Positions 20,005-29,386 of a DNA stretch of 64,000 nucleotides are shown here, piece by piece. Origin of the DNA: Ramlibacter aurantiacus (lineage in GTDB: Bacteria > Pseudomonadota > Gammaproteobacteria > Burkholderiales > Burkholderiaceae_C). Position numbers and translations under genes: made by a program. Where the stretch lies: assembly GCF_016722895.1 (NCBI RefSeq), contig NZ_JAEQNA010000007.1, positions 186,001 to 250,000 of the forward strand, read 5' to 3'. The first letter of the stretch is position 1. Each line of letters starts with the position of its first letter. The notes beneath the pieces are model-generated. The model was not told the DNA's origin. It did not search any database and saw only the letters and a list, made by a program, of their open reading frames with translations.

Positions 20005-20781
20005 ATGCCAGGATGGAATGTCAATCCATACGGACGCGAGTACCAGTTCGATGAGAAGCGCGTGCTAGAGCTCTGGTCCCGTCTGCACGCGGGGGATGCG
20101 GAGCCACTTCCTGAATCCGAGGCGGTCCTCGCCGGCTGGGTGCTGTTCCACCGAGGCGAGTTCGCAAAAGCCGTCGAGGTCGGCCTTGCCGCCGGCGGCG
20201 CCGGCATCACGCTCGCGAACAAAGCATCCGCCGTTCACGCCACGCACCTCGAGAACCGCGAGGATGTTCGCCTCGAGTTGTTCCTGCAGACAGCTGAGCG
20301 CGCTTGGGCACAAGCCCAGCAAGACCCCCAGAACCCCAACGCCTGGTTCTGGCACGCCTACTGCCTCGGCCGCTACAGCCAAGGCGTGAGCGTGGCCAAG
20401 GCGCTGGCGCAAGGGCTTGGCGGCAAGGTGCGCACATCCCTCGAGCGGGTGATCGAGCTGCAGCCCCTCCATGCGGATGCCCACATCGCCCTGGGCACCT
20501 TCCACGCCGAAGTCATCGACAAGGTCGGTGAGCTGATCGGCGGCATGACCTACGGGGCCAAACGCGAAGTCGGCCTGCGCATGTTCGAGGAAGGCCTGCG
20601 CCTGAATCCAGGCTCTGCCATCGCCATGATCGAAGTCGCCAGCGGGCTGCTGATGCTCCAGGGCGAGGCCGCCCTGCCCCGCGCGACCCGCTTGTACGAG
20701 CAGGCCGCCAATTGCGAGCCGCTGGATGCCCTCGAACGCCTGAACGTCGAACGCGCGCGGCAGGAACTGCGGGACCAGTAG
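20005..20781 (+). CDS. TPR-repeat hypothetical protein
   Basis: A 258-residue soluble protein without a signal peptide, mostly alpha-helical. Repeated helix pairs of TPR type are visible: NPNAWFWHAYCLGRYSQGVS, ELQPLHADAHIALGTFHAEV, RMFEEGLRLNPGSAIAMIEV and ATRLYEQAANCEPLDALERL. These have the small-residue and Pro positions of the repeat (for example LNPGSA and LQPLHAD). Such proteins act as scaffolds; no enzymatic motif is present and I cannot assign a function. The start at 20005 follows a purine-rich stretch. It is followed by a hemerythrin gene after 70 bases on the same strand and may be co-transcribed with it. Confidence 0.72.
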   Translation: MPGWNVNPYGREYQFDEKRVLELWSRLHAGDAEPLPESEAVLAGWVLFHRGEFAKAVEVGLAAGGAGITLANKASAVHATHLENREDVRLELFLQTAERAWAQAQQDPQNPNAWFWHAYCLGRYSQGVSVAKALAQGLGGKVRTSLERVIELQPLHADAHIALGTFHAEVIDKVGELIGGMTYGAKREVGLRMFEEGLRLNPGSAIAMIEVASGLLMLQGEAALPRATRLYEQAANCEPLDALERLNVERARQELRDQ

Positions 20782-20851
20782 CCGCCGTCCTGCGAGTGCT
20801 GGCCTCGGTTGACTACAGGCCCGACCGCCCCGCTCGGCAAGACTGCCGGCC

Positions 20852-21307
20852 ATGAACATCTTTGACGCCCTGCGGGTCAGCCACGATCAACAGCGCAAGC
20901 TGAGCCGCCGCCTGATTGCCGCCGACGAAGGCCGAGGCGATCTCCATCAAGCCTTCCTGGACCTGAAAGCCGAGCTCGCCGCCCACGAAACGGCCGAAGA
21001 GCGCTTCTTCTATATCCCGCTGTGGGAGCACGATGAGACCGTGGATCCGTCGCGCCACGCCATCGCCGAGCACCACGAGATGGACGAGATGGTGGAAGAG
21101 CTTGAAGGGCTGGACGAAGGATCCGACGCCTGGAGCGATCTTGCGCACAAGCTCGTGCACAAGATCGAGCACCACCTCGCCGAAGAGGAGGACAAGTTCT
21201 TCCAGGCCGCCGGTCGCGTGCTGTCGGCGGAGCAGAAGATCGGGCTGGCCCTGCAGTACCGTGAAGAGTTCGATCGCCTGATACAGAAGGAGTCGGAAGC
21301 CTCTTGA
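20852..21307 (+). CDS. Hemerythrin HHE-domain protein
   Basis: A 151-residue four-helix protein expected to bind a di-iron centre. The ligand pattern is present: His in RVSHDQQ (helix 1), His/Glu in AAHETAEERFF (helix 2), AEHHEMDEM (helix 3) and IEHHLAEEEDKFF (helix 4). This is the DUF/HHE cation-binding family rather than classic oxygen-storage hemerythrin; bacterial members are linked to oxygen, NO or iron-stress sensing. There is no membrane segment or additional output domain. The ACBP gene follows 49 bases downstream. Substrate and physiological role are not deducible from context. Confidence 0.9.
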   Translation: MNIFDALRVSHDQQRKLSRRLIAADEGRGDLHQAFLDLKAELAAHETAEERFFYIPLWEHDETVDPSRHAIAEHHEMDEMVEELEGLDEGSDAWSDLAHKLVHKIEHHLAEEEDKFFQAAGRVLSAEQKIGLALQYREEFDRLIQKESEAS

Positions 21308-21356
21308 GGATGCGGCGGCTACGATGGGCCCCCAGCCCCTTCGCAGTCACCGCCCC

Positions 21357-21611
21357 ATGTCCGACCTGTCCTCCGAATTCGATCAAGCCGTGGTGCGCTC
21401 GCGCCAGCTTTCCGCGCGTCCCGACAACGCCACCCTGCTGAAAATCTACGGCCTGTACAAGCAGGCGACGCTCGGGGATGTGGACCAGCCCAAGCCCGGC
21501 ATGGGCGACCTGGTCGGTCGGGCCAAATGGGACGCGTGGAGCACCCTCAGGGGCACGCCGCCCGAGGAGGCGAAAAGACGATACGTCGAGTTGATCGACT
21601 CACTGGAGTGA
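21357..21611 (+). CDS. Acyl-CoA-binding protein
   Basis: An 84-residue protein of the ACBP family, a small four-helix protein that buffers medium- and long-chain acyl-CoA. The signature is clear: LLKIYGLYKQATLGDV, PKPGMGDLVGRAKWDAW and the closing AKRRYVELIDSL. In family members the Tyr and Lys of YxLYKQAT and the Lys of AKWDAW contact the CoA phosphates. I chose the ATG at 21357 (MSDLSSEFDQAV), the normal family start, over the frame start at 21324. It ends 12 bases inside the convergent metallopeptidase gene. ACBP is mainly eukaryotic; in bacteria it is found in some proteobacteria, so this is a minor curiosity. Confidence 0.93.
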   Translation: MSDLSSEFDQAVVRSRQLSARPDNATLLKIYGLYKQATLGDVDQPKPGMGDLVGRAKWDAWSTLRGTPPEEAKRRYVELIDSLE

Positions 21612-22697
21612 GGGTGTCCAGGTCGAGCCGAGGTCCTTGAGAAAGGCGTGGCGTTCGGACTTGGTCAGCTGGCCCAGCCCTCGGACCGCCTGGTAGAAGC
21701 GGCGCCAGTCCTGTCCTTCGCGGTCGAACAAGGCTTCGAAGCCAGGCACCAGTTCATCGTAGGCAGCCTGCGCGCCGAAGGACGCGTTGTTGGCTTCGGC
21801 CACCCACCGGTCGGTGGTGCGAAACCGCGCCGGGTCACCTGGCCAACCCGCGCGCATGCGGGCGTACTCGGCCCTGAATACCCGCATCACATCGTCCTTG
21901 CGGACACGCTGCTCCTGCGGGGACAAGTCGCCGTCGTAGATGGCCTTGAGCTGTTCCCGCGTGGCCCGCACCAAGGCCCGGAAGACGCGCCGGCGTTCCA
22001 GGAAGTGGGCATAGTCCTGCGAGGCCGTTTCGGTCTGCGCGTGAACGAGGTAGCGGGCCACGCCCAGCCGCTCGACCGCGGTCGCGAACGACTCGTTGAA
22101 GGTCGTGTCGCCCTTCAGGTAGACGACCTGGTGGGCCAGCTCGTGGAAGATGAGCCGGGCCAGCTCGCCTTCGGGATAGTTGATGAAGGTGTTGAGCAGC
22201 GGGTCACCCCCCGCCCAGTTCATCCACCCGAGCGTGGAATAAGCCGGCACGGGGTAGACGCTCGCCTCGAGTCCGTTCGCCCGCTGGCGGGCCGCCTCGG
22301 CACGGGCAGCCGCTTCGTCGAAGTAGCCGCGGTAGCCCACGCAGCCCACGACGGGAAAGCACCAGGTCTTGAGCTTGAGCGACAACTCGGGGGCGGCCAC
22401 CACGTTCCACACGGCGGCCGGGCGGCCGAGGTCGGCGTAGCGGGTGTAGCTGGCGTTGTCCGGCAGCCCGAGCTCATCGCTGGCAAAGCGGCGGATCCGC
22501 TGGCTCAGCTCCAGGCGCTGGCGCAGCCGGGGCGCCGCCTCATCAGCCCGTGACCACTCCGGCACGGATCGGGCAGCGTTCAGCATGGCCATGTGCCCGC
22601 TGGCCGACTGCCAGTAGTACTCCATGTCCAGGCTGGCACAGCCGACTCCCCCTAGCGCAACCGCTACCGCCAACCCCAATCGCCTGCGTCCCGATCT
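21600..22697 (-). CDS. Putative zinc aminopeptidase, probable lipoprotein
   Basis: A leftward gene of about 365 residues related to the 'predicted aminopeptidase' family. The zinc-binding HELAHQ is followed at the right distance by NESFATAVE, giving the gluzincin-type HExxH...E arrangement. An N-terminal stretch RRRLGLAVAVALGGVGCASLD reads as a short signal peptide ending in a Cys that could be lipidated, though the residue three before Cys is Gly rather than Leu. I prefer the GTG at 22697, with GGGA six bases upstream and a normal signal peptide. The ATG at 22748 and the frame start at 22817 would add charged residues in front. Substrate unknown. It is convergent with the ACBP gene. Confidence 0.75.
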   Translation of the reverse strand, partial: RSGRRRLGLAVAVALGGVGCASLDMEYYWQSASGHMAMLNAARSVPEWSRADEAAPRLRQRLELSQRIRRFASDELGLPDNASYTRYADLGRPAAVWNVVAAPELSLKLKTWCFPVVGCVGYRGYFDEAAARAEAARQRANGLEASVYPVPAYSTLGWMNWAGGDPLLNTFINYPEGELARLIFHELAHQVVYLKGDTTFNESFATAVERLGVARYLVHAQTETASQDYAHFLERRRVFRALVRATREQLKAIYDGDLSPQEQRVRKDDVMRVFRAEYARMRAGWPGDPARFRTTDRWVAEANNASFGAQAAYDELVPGFEALFDREGQDWRRFYQAVRGLGQLTKSERHAFLKDLGSTWTPSLQ

Positions 22698-22929
22698 CAC
22701 CTGCGTTCCCGTCTGTTTGTTGCGACCCGCCGCTGCGCCGAGCCTCATGGTGACCCGCTGCCGGTGGGCTGTTGAGGCTGCCGCGACGGGGAAGTTCCCC
22801 TGCACCGGTGCGATCATCGACCCGGACCCGCGCCGCCGTCCAGTCGGCTGTTTCCCGGACCAGATGGCAGCGCCTGCCCGTCTGCGCGCACACCGATAGA
22901 CTGGACCCGCTGATCACCGCCGAGGCCGT

Positions 22930-24129
<1,200 letters not shown>

Positions 24130-24141
24130 GTCGGCTTGGGA

Positions 24142-24912
24142 TCAAGCCTGCCGTGCGCGCCGCTCGGCAATCTCGAGCAGGCCATCGAAGATCAGGCTGT
24201 CGACGAGTTCCATCTGCACCGACATGAAGGGCGCCATCTTCCATCCGGCGCCGCCGGTCATGTAGCAGGCAGGCTCGGCGCCACAGCGCTGCCGCACGTG
24301 CTGGATCATGCGTTCGATGGCCCCCGCGATCGCGTAGGTGCCGCCGCTGGTGAGGGCATCGCTGGTGTTGGTGGGGAACTCGCGCACCTCGCCGGTGGGC
24401 ACATGAAGACCCGCCGTGCCAGATTCGAGCGCGCGCAACATGATGCCGTGTCCTGGCAGGATCAATCCGCCCAGGAAACGCCCGTGTGCATCGATGGCCT
24501 CGACCGTGACGGCGGTACCGATCATGGCCAGAACCAAGGGTCGCGGCGGACTCACGGCCAGCATGCGATGCCATGCGCCGATCATCGCCACCCAACGGTC
24601 CGCCCCAAGGCGCGACGGGTGGTCGTAGCCATTGCTCAGGCCGGCTTCTGCAGGGCTGGCATGCACCCACTGGGGCACGACCTCCCACAACTCCTCCATC
24701 TGCTCCGCAACCCTCAGCTTGACCGCGTCGCCCGCTACCGAGCAGCCGAGCATGCGCGTGGGCGTCGGCAGATCGCCCCAGGCACCGTCTGCGAGCTTGT
24801 CGATGTTCTCCAGGAATTCGGCGCCTTGCGTGATCAGCCGTGCACCGGGCTCGGCCTGCTCGTAAAGGGCCCATTTGAGCCGCGTGTTGCCAACGTCGAT
24901 ACCCAGGAACAT
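24142..24912 (-). CDS. coaX: Type III pantothenate kinase
   Basis: Phosphorylates pantothenate in the first step of coenzyme A synthesis. The protein has 256 residues, ASKHA fold. The phosphate-1 motif is [14 protein letters not shown]; the second motif is [11 protein letters not shown], where relatives usually have Asp in place of the Glu after [13 protein letters not shown] is the pantothenate-binding stretch, and [13 protein letters not shown] and [13 protein letters not shown] follow. In many betaproteobacteria coaX follows birA; here the upstream gene, 15 bases away on the same strand, is instead the LuxR-type regulator. The two may therefore be co-transcribed by chance of gene order. 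Confidence 0.93.
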   Translation of the reverse strand: MFLGIDVGNTRLKWALYEQAEPGARLITQGAEFLENIDKLADGAWGDLPTPTRMLGCSVAGDAVKLRVAEQMEELWEVVPQWVHASPAEAGLSNGYDHPSRLGADRWVAMIGAWHRMLAVSPPRPLVLAMIGTAVTVEAIDAHGRFLGGLILPGHGIMLRALESGTAGLHVPTGEVREFPTNTSDALTSGGTYAIAGAIERMIQHVRQRCGAEPACYMTGGAGWKMAPFMSVQMELVDSLIFDGLLEIAERRARQA

Positions 24913-24927
24913 GCGCCCGCCCCGCGT

Positions 24928-25632
24928 TCAAATGGCGCCGATCCAGCAGGCGCGCTGGACGGCGGCAAGCTTGTTGTCGACCTTGAGCTTGGCCATGGCA
25001 TTGGCGAGGTGATAGTTGACTGTGCGCTCGGTGCAGGACATCTGCAAGCTGCTCTCGCGCGCGGTCAAGCCATTGAAGGCGAGCATCAGGCACTGCCGTT
25101 CACGGGGGCTCAAGGTCGAGCGTTCCTGCGAGATGCACCGCTTGACCACCGGCCACACGTTCAAGGTGGACCAAACCAGTGCAGCCGCCTCCGAGCGATC
25201 AGCCAGCTCGCGCGGGCTGAACATGAAGCACTCGAAAGCGCGACCCGCTGGCAACGGAAACTCCACCCGCACCATGGTCTGGTAGCCATGCGCGAGGGCG
25301 AGCATGCGCCACCGACTGGCCTCCAGCGGGCCGCTCCTGGCGATGTGCTGCCAGGCCACCAACGGCGCGTCCGAGTCGCGCCAGGGGGCACCGAAATCGT
25401 GACTAGCCGCCAATGCCATCGCCGCATCGCTGGCGATCGGCGGGTGAACACAAAGGACATGGCGATCCTCATAGCCACCAAATGGATCGGGCCCGAGAAC
25501 TGCAACGGCCTCGACCGAGAATTCCTTGAGGGCCGCCATCCAATCACTCAAGATGGCGTCCAGGCTAACGCTGTCAAAGTTAACAGGATCACCCATAAGT
25601 TTTGGCATTCCTCCCACGACGGCCGACACCAT
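24928..25632 (-). CDS. LuxR-family transcriptional regulator next to the Cqs-like system
   Basis: About 234 residues from the ATG at 25632, the typical length of quorum-sensing LuxR proteins. The C-terminal 60 residues are a clear LuxR helix-turn-helix: LSPRERQCLMLAFNGLTARE, then CTERTVNYHLANAMAKLKV. The N-terminal 150 residues align in length with an autoinducer-binding domain (WRDSDAPLVAWQHI, then LAHGYQTMVRVEFPLP). However, I do not see the canonical Trp/Tyr/Asp pattern of acyl-homoserine-lactone receptors, so the ligand, if any, is uncertain. Alternative ATGs exist at 25608 and 25596. The open frame running to 25842 would overlap the divergent kinase gene and lacks support. The gene is divergent from the kinase, from which it is separated by about 100 bp. 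Confidence 0.82.
   Translation of the reverse strand: MVSAVVGGMPKLMGDPVNFDSVSLDAILSDWMAALKEFSVEAVAVLGPDPFGGYEDRHVLCVHPPIASDAAMALAASHDFGAPWRDSDAPLVAWQHIARSGPLEASRWRMLALAHGYQTMVRVEFPLPAGRAFECFMFSPRELADRSEAAALVWSTLNVWPVVKRCISQERSTLSPRERQCLMLAFNGLTARESSLQMSCTERTVNYHLANAMAKLKVDNKLAAVQRACWIGAI
25571..25586. repeat. Imperfect palindrome CTGTCAAAGTTAACAG
   Basis: A 16-base near-palindrome with arms CTGT/ACAG; 12 of its 16 positions are symmetric. It lies about 145 bases upstream of the kinase start and inside the first codons of the LuxR-type gene (if that starts at 25632 or 25596). It fits the CT-N12-AG outline of lux-type boxes. Its half-site resembles the CTGTC...GACAG repeat upstream of the cqsA-like gene. 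This is a weak candidate operator. Confidence 0.3.
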
Positions 25633-25729
25633 ATCATTAGCCACCGCGCTCGGCCATAGAACGGCGCCCGCGGACACCTCGAATTGGGAGTCGATGCTGG
25701 CAGCGTTCTGGAAGCGACGGGGCAATCTG
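25633..25729. promoter_or_regulatory. Divergent promoter region of regulator and sensor kinase genes
   Basis: About 97 bases between the chosen starts of the leftward LuxR gene and the rightward kinase gene. It must contain promoters for both unless they lie inside the neighbouring coding frames. I see no confident -35/-10 pair. GGGG at 25719-25722 is the ribosome-binding site that favours the kinase start at 25730. Confidence 0.45.
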
Positions 25730-27043
25730 ATGCGGGCGAGCATGCCTCGAAGAGTGGCCGGCGCGATGCTGCAACCGGTGGTCGAACCGATCCTGCATCC
25801 GTCCGAGTGGCGGATTCGTGCGCTGGGCCTCTCCACCGCCATCGGCCATCCGCTGTTCTATTGGGTGTGGACGTATTGGCTGCCGCAGCCCTATGAAAGC
25901 CTGTGGCAACGTGGTTTGATGAGTTTCCTGGGCCTGGTGCTGCTGGTCGCCCCGCAATTCAAGGCGCACCCTCCGGGTCGCCGGGCGGCATTCGCATTCA
26001 GCACCATTTTCTGGATCACCCTGCCGGTCTATTTCACGTGGATGTATTTTTGCAATGGCGCCAACGCGGTGTGGCTCGCAACGATGGCGGCCATGTTCCT
26101 GATTTACTACCACCTGACGGATTGGCGGATCGCCACCGTCGGCATTGCAACGGGCCTGCCCTTTGGCTGGTTGCTTGCAGAAGCCTTCGGTACCGGGTTG
26201 CCACTGCCGCCACCCGAAGAACTCAGCATGCACGTGGTGGTGTTCTGCTTCGCCTGGTACATGGCGCTCATGCTGGGCATTTCGTCTTCGAACCTGCGGC
26301 GCGAGCAACTGAAGCAGGCACTGGGCACCATGGGGATCATGGCCCACGAGTTGAGGACGCCTCTGGCCACGATGGCCCTCATCGGTGACGCGATGCGCAG
26401 CGAGGCCCACGCACTCCCAGCCGCGCACGCATCGGTCATCGAGAAGCTGGCGAGCCGCCTGCACCTGCTGGTGCGCAACATGAACCGGCAGATCGACACA
26501 CAGATGACCAATGCCCAATTGATGCATCTGCCTACCGGGGGAGACCACCTGTCGGCCGCCGCCCTGGCGCGAACCGCCGTGGCGAATTTTCCCTTCCGCA
26601 GCGAGCGCGAGCGTGAATGCGTGCAGGTCCATGTGCATGCCGATTTCACCTTCAAGGGCGCCGAGTCGCTGTTCCTGCAGGTGATCGATAACCTGATGAA
26701 GAATGCCCTGCGTTCGCTCGCGGCAAAGCCCACCCCGACCAGTCCGGGTGACCTGGTGATCAGCGTGGACGTGGCGGGCCGGCGCGGCCTCATCTGTCTG
26801 ACCGACCGGGGACAAGGCATCGAGCCCGAGATGCAGGCGCGCCTGTTCCAGTTGTTCGCATCCACCCACAGCGGAACGGGACATGGCCTGGGCCTGGCGT
26901 TCTGCCATCGCGTGGTCCACGCAGCCGGCGGCACCATCCGCATCGACCCCGGCTACAGTCGAGGCGCGCGCTTCAAGATCGAGCTGCCACTGGCTGCACC
27001 CGAACCCATTGCCACAAGGACGCTTGAGCGATCACACCCATGA
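25730..27043 (+). CDS. CqsS-like membrane sensor histidine kinase
   Basis: About 437 residues with six predicted membrane helices in the first 185, then a kinase core. The membrane part contains GHPLFYWVWTYWLPQPYESL, which closely resembles the corresponding part of the Vibrio CAI-1 receptor CqsS (FPAYYFIWEYWFPQSYENL there). The H-box is MAHELRTPLA (His near 206). The N-box LQVIDNLMKNAL, DRGQGIEPEM and GTGHGLGLAFCHRVV complete an ATP-binding HATPase domain. Unlike V. cholerae CqsS it has no receiver domain, as in Legionella LqsS. I chose the ATG at 25730 with GGGG seven bases upstream; 25694, 25742 and 25766 are alternatives. The stop overlaps the next start (ATGA). It likely senses an alpha-hydroxyketone. 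Confidence 0.88.
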   Translation: MRASMPRRVAGAMLQPVVEPILHPSEWRIRALGLSTAIGHPLFYWVWTYWLPQPYESLWQRGLMSFLGLVLLVAPQFKAHPPGRRAAFAFSTIFWITLPVYFTWMYFCNGANAVWLATMAAMFLIYYHLTDWRIATVGIATGLPFGWLLAEAFGTGLPLPPPEELSMHVVVFCFAWYMALMLGISSSNLRREQLKQALGTMGIMAHELRTPLATMALIGDAMRSEAHALPAAHASVIEKLASRLHLLVRNMNRQIDTQMTNAQLMHLPTGGDHLSAAALARTAVANFPFRSERERECVQVHVHADFTFKGAESLFLQVIDNLMKNALRSLAAKPTPTSPGDLVISVDVAGRRGLICLTDRGQGIEPEMQARLFQLFASTHSGTGHGLGLAFCHRVVHAAGGTIRIDPGYSRGARFKIELPLAAPEPIATRTLERSHP

Positions 27044-28017
27044 GCTTTCAACTCTATCGACGCCCCGGCTCGGTGGTCTTCCTCGATGACGACGCCGACT
27101 ACCTCGAGATGCTGGCCATGGTCCTGCCGCGGCACTGGAATGTGCGCCTGCACCTGCGTCCTGGCCGATGCATCCAGCAGCTGTTGCGCGAGCTCCCACT
27201 TTGGGAAATCGACGCATGGAACCAGCAGTTGCTGGTCGACCAGTGGCGACAAGGCAAGCCGCTCATTCCGCAAATCCTCGGCTACTGGGCCCGTTCGATC
27301 AACCGCTATGGCCTCAGCCGCCTCTGCGCAGTCGATTTCTCGATGCCGGGCATGGACGGCCTGCAGGTGCTGAGCGAACTGACGGAATGGCAGGGCGCCC
27401 GCGTGCTCCTGACGGGCCAGGCCGACGAGCAGATCGCGGTTCGCGCCTTCAACCGTGGGCTCATCGACCAGTTCATCCCCAAGCAATTGCCGGACATCGC
27501 GCGCCGCTTGGTCGACTCGGTCGAAACGCTCCTGGCGACGCCAAACGCTCGCCACGCGCAGATCTGGCGCGCCACGTTCCGCCCGGAGCAGCACGAGTTG
27601 TTGCGCCAGGGAGGCGTACAGCAGGCACTCGCCGATTTCGCCCGGGCCCGCTGGGTTGAACATGTCGCCATCGGCGACCCCTTCGGCATCCTGGGCCTGG
27701 ACGAAGACGGCCGCGTCAGCTGGCTCCAGCTCGAGACGCGCGAAGGACTCAACGCCTTGGCCGAACTCGCGGAACTCGAAGGCGTGGATGGCGAAGGCAT
27801 TGCGGACATCCGCGCTGGTCGCAAGCTGGTCAGCCTCGAATTGCGGCAAGCGCTCGGACTCAGTGGCACCTGCGAACTGCTGCCGGCGTTCTCGCCAGGT
27901 CAGGATCCATCCGTGCTGGCGGCCTTGTTCCCGGTGCCGTCCTCTGCGCTGCCAGCGCCCATCACCAGCTACCGCAGCTGGCTGGACGTGCAGGAGCCTC
28001 GTCAAGTCGAGGATTGA
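27040..28017 (+). CDS. Atypical response regulator paired with the CqsS-like kinase
   Basis: A 325-residue protein. The receiver starts normally (VVFLDDDADYLEML, acidic pair near residues 16-18), but the phosphoacceptor Asp lies in AVDFSMPGMDG at about residue 99 instead of about 54. LLTG (Thr near 125) and IPK (Lys near 148) follow at normal distances. Thus about 45 extra residues (ELPLWEIDAWNQQLLVDQWR and onward) sit between strands 2 and 3. The C-terminal 170 residues have no DNA-binding motif I recognise; WVEHVAIGDPFGILGLDEDGR hints at a PAS-like or other sensor fold. The gene is translationally coupled to the kinase by a four-base overlap and overlaps the convergent synthase gene by 16 bases. 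LqsR of Legionella is the closest functional analogue. Confidence 0.82.
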   Translation: MSFQLYRRPGSVVFLDDDADYLEMLAMVLPRHWNVRLHLRPGRCIQQLLRELPLWEIDAWNQQLLVDQWRQGKPLIPQILGYWARSINRYGLSRLCAVDFSMPGMDGLQVLSELTEWQGARVLLTGQADEQIAVRAFNRGLIDQFIPKQLPDIARRLVDSVETLLATPNARHAQIWRATFRPEQHELLRQGGVQQALADFARARWVEHVAIGDPFGILGLDEDGRVSWLQLETREGLNALAELAELEGVDGEGIADIRAGRKLVSLELRQALGLSGTCELLPAFSPGQDPSVLAALFPVPSSALPAPITSYRSWLDVQEPRQVED

Positions 28018-29321
28018 TCGGCTTCGCGACCGCGTTGCCGACGGGCAATGGGCCAGTCCCACGGCTTGATCTTGGGCGCGATCTCGGCAGCCACCTGCTC
28101 GACATGGCTCATCTCGGCCTCGGTCAGCGACGCATTCAAGGTGAGCCGAACCATGGAACGATTGCGGCTGGTCGCGGGAGCACAGAACACGGCACCAAAG
28201 ACCCCGTGTCCCTCGAGCGAGTCGCGCAGCGCGAGGGTGTCCACCTCGGGGCCCGCCTCCAGTGAAATGATCTGCTCGGTCCCCTGGTGAATGGGATAGC
28301 CCAGTTCCGACAGGCTGGAGCGAATGCGACGCGTGTTGTGCCGTAATTGCTCACGAGCCCGGTCGCTCTGCTTGATCACATCGAGGGTGGCGGACAGGCC
28401 GGCCACCTCATGTGGCAGCAAGGCAGAGCTGAAGATGTTGGGGAAGCTGTGGCACATCAGGTAGTTGCGCAGTTCATCCGGCAGGGTGAAGAAGCCGGCG
28501 CGCCCTGCAAAGGCCTTGGCGAGGCTGGCGGTGATGAAATGCACCCGATGGGTCAAGTCCAACTCGGCACACAGCCCACGCCCCCCAGGTCCGTGGGTGC
28601 CCAACGAATGTGACTCGTCCACCAGGATCATCGATTCATTGGCTTCCACGATCTCCACGATTTCACGCAGCGGACAGACGGCACCGGTGGTGCTGTACAC
28701 AGAGTCCACGATCACCAGCCCCGGGCCGTGACGCTTCATCATGCGCGCCAGGTGCTCGGGATCGTTGTGACGGAAGGCCTGGGCCGTGGCACCGGCGGCG
28801 CGCACGCCCTCCCAAAGGGACATGTGGGCCAGGCTGTCCACGTAGACGGTCGTTTCGCGGTCCGCGATCACCTGCAGCAGGCCCAGGTTGGCGGTGTAGC
28901 CGGACTGGCACAGCACGCCACCAGCGTGGCCGATGAAACCCGACAAGGCGTCTTCGAAGCGTCCGGTGGGGCTGCCTTCCGCCAGGAACACGCCCGATTG
29001 CACGATGTAGTCCTGGCTGCATCGCAGGCCGTTCACCTGGGCCTGCACGATGGAGGGGTGCCCGGTCACGCTCAGGTAGTCATTGCCGTCCAGGCGCACG
29101 GCGTTGGTGCCGGGTGCGATGCCCTGGGTCACGAACTTGCCGCCCCACTCGCGCTGGAAACGTTCCTGGAAGTCCCGAGCGATGCGCTGCTTGAGGTGGC
29201 TGGACAGCCCGGGGCCGCTGCGGCGCTGCGGTGCTGCGGGGGATGCGACGACGCCGTCGCCCGTCCCCGTGTGAACATTCGCGGTCAGAAGGACGTCGGA
29301 AACTGCATTGACTCGGTTCAT
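28002..29321 (-). CDS. cqsA: CqsA-type alpha-hydroxyketone autoinducer synthase
   Basis: PLP-dependent enzyme of the alpha-oxoamine synthase family, about 439 residues. Segments closely match V. cholerae CqsA: AHMSLWEGVRAAGA, RHGPGLVIVDSVYSTTGA, LVDESHSLGTHGPGG and FITASLAKAFAGRAG (PLP Lys near residue 269). GVFGAVFCAPATSRNRS near the C-terminus is nearly identical to the CqsA signature and separates it from BioF and KBL. CqsA condenses an acyl-CoA with a small amino substrate to give the precursor of CAI-1-type signals. The N-terminus is about 50 residues longer than in Vibrio. I chose the ATG at 29321; an in-frame ATG at 29363 would add 14 residues and bring the start closer to the inverted repeat upstream. 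It converges with the response regulator gene. Confidence 0.9.
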   Translation of the reverse strand: MNRVNAVSDVLLTANVHTGTGDGVVASPAAPQRRSGPGLSSHLKQRIARDFQERFQREWGGKFVTQGIAPGTNAVRLDGNDYLSVTGHPSIVQAQVNGLRCSQDYIVQSGVFLAEGSPTGRFEDALSGFIGHAGGVLCQSGYTANLGLLQVIADRETTVYVDSLAHMSLWEGVRAAGATAQAFRHNDPEHLARMMKRHGPGLVIVDSVYSTTGAVCPLREIVEIVEANESMILVDESHSLGTHGPGGRGLCAELDLTHRVHFITASLAKAFAGRAGFFTLPDELRNYLMCHSFPNIFSSALLPHEVAGLSATLDVIKQSDRAREQLRHNTRRIRSSLSELGYPIHQGTEQIISLEAGPEVDTLALRDSLEGHGVFGAVFCAPATSRNRSMVRLTLNASLTEAEMSHVEQVAAEIAPKIKPWDWPIARRQRGREADQSST

Positions 29322-29386
29322 GATGGCTCGCTCGGGTGTGAAAGCCTGCCATTGAAGAGTCATGGGCCCGTTCAGCGGCGTCGACC

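Noticed and set aside
25633..25842. Upstream extension of the LuxR-type gene to 25842
   Set aside because: It would add 70 residues without similarity to LuxR proteins and overlap the divergent kinase gene by over 100 bases.
28002..29363. Assignment of the synthase as BioF (8-amino-7-oxononanoate synthase)
   Set aside because: The shared fold makes this plausible, but AHMSLWEG and GVFGAVFCAPATS match CqsA specifically. The adjacent CqsS-like kinase also supports signal synthesis rather than biotin synthesis.
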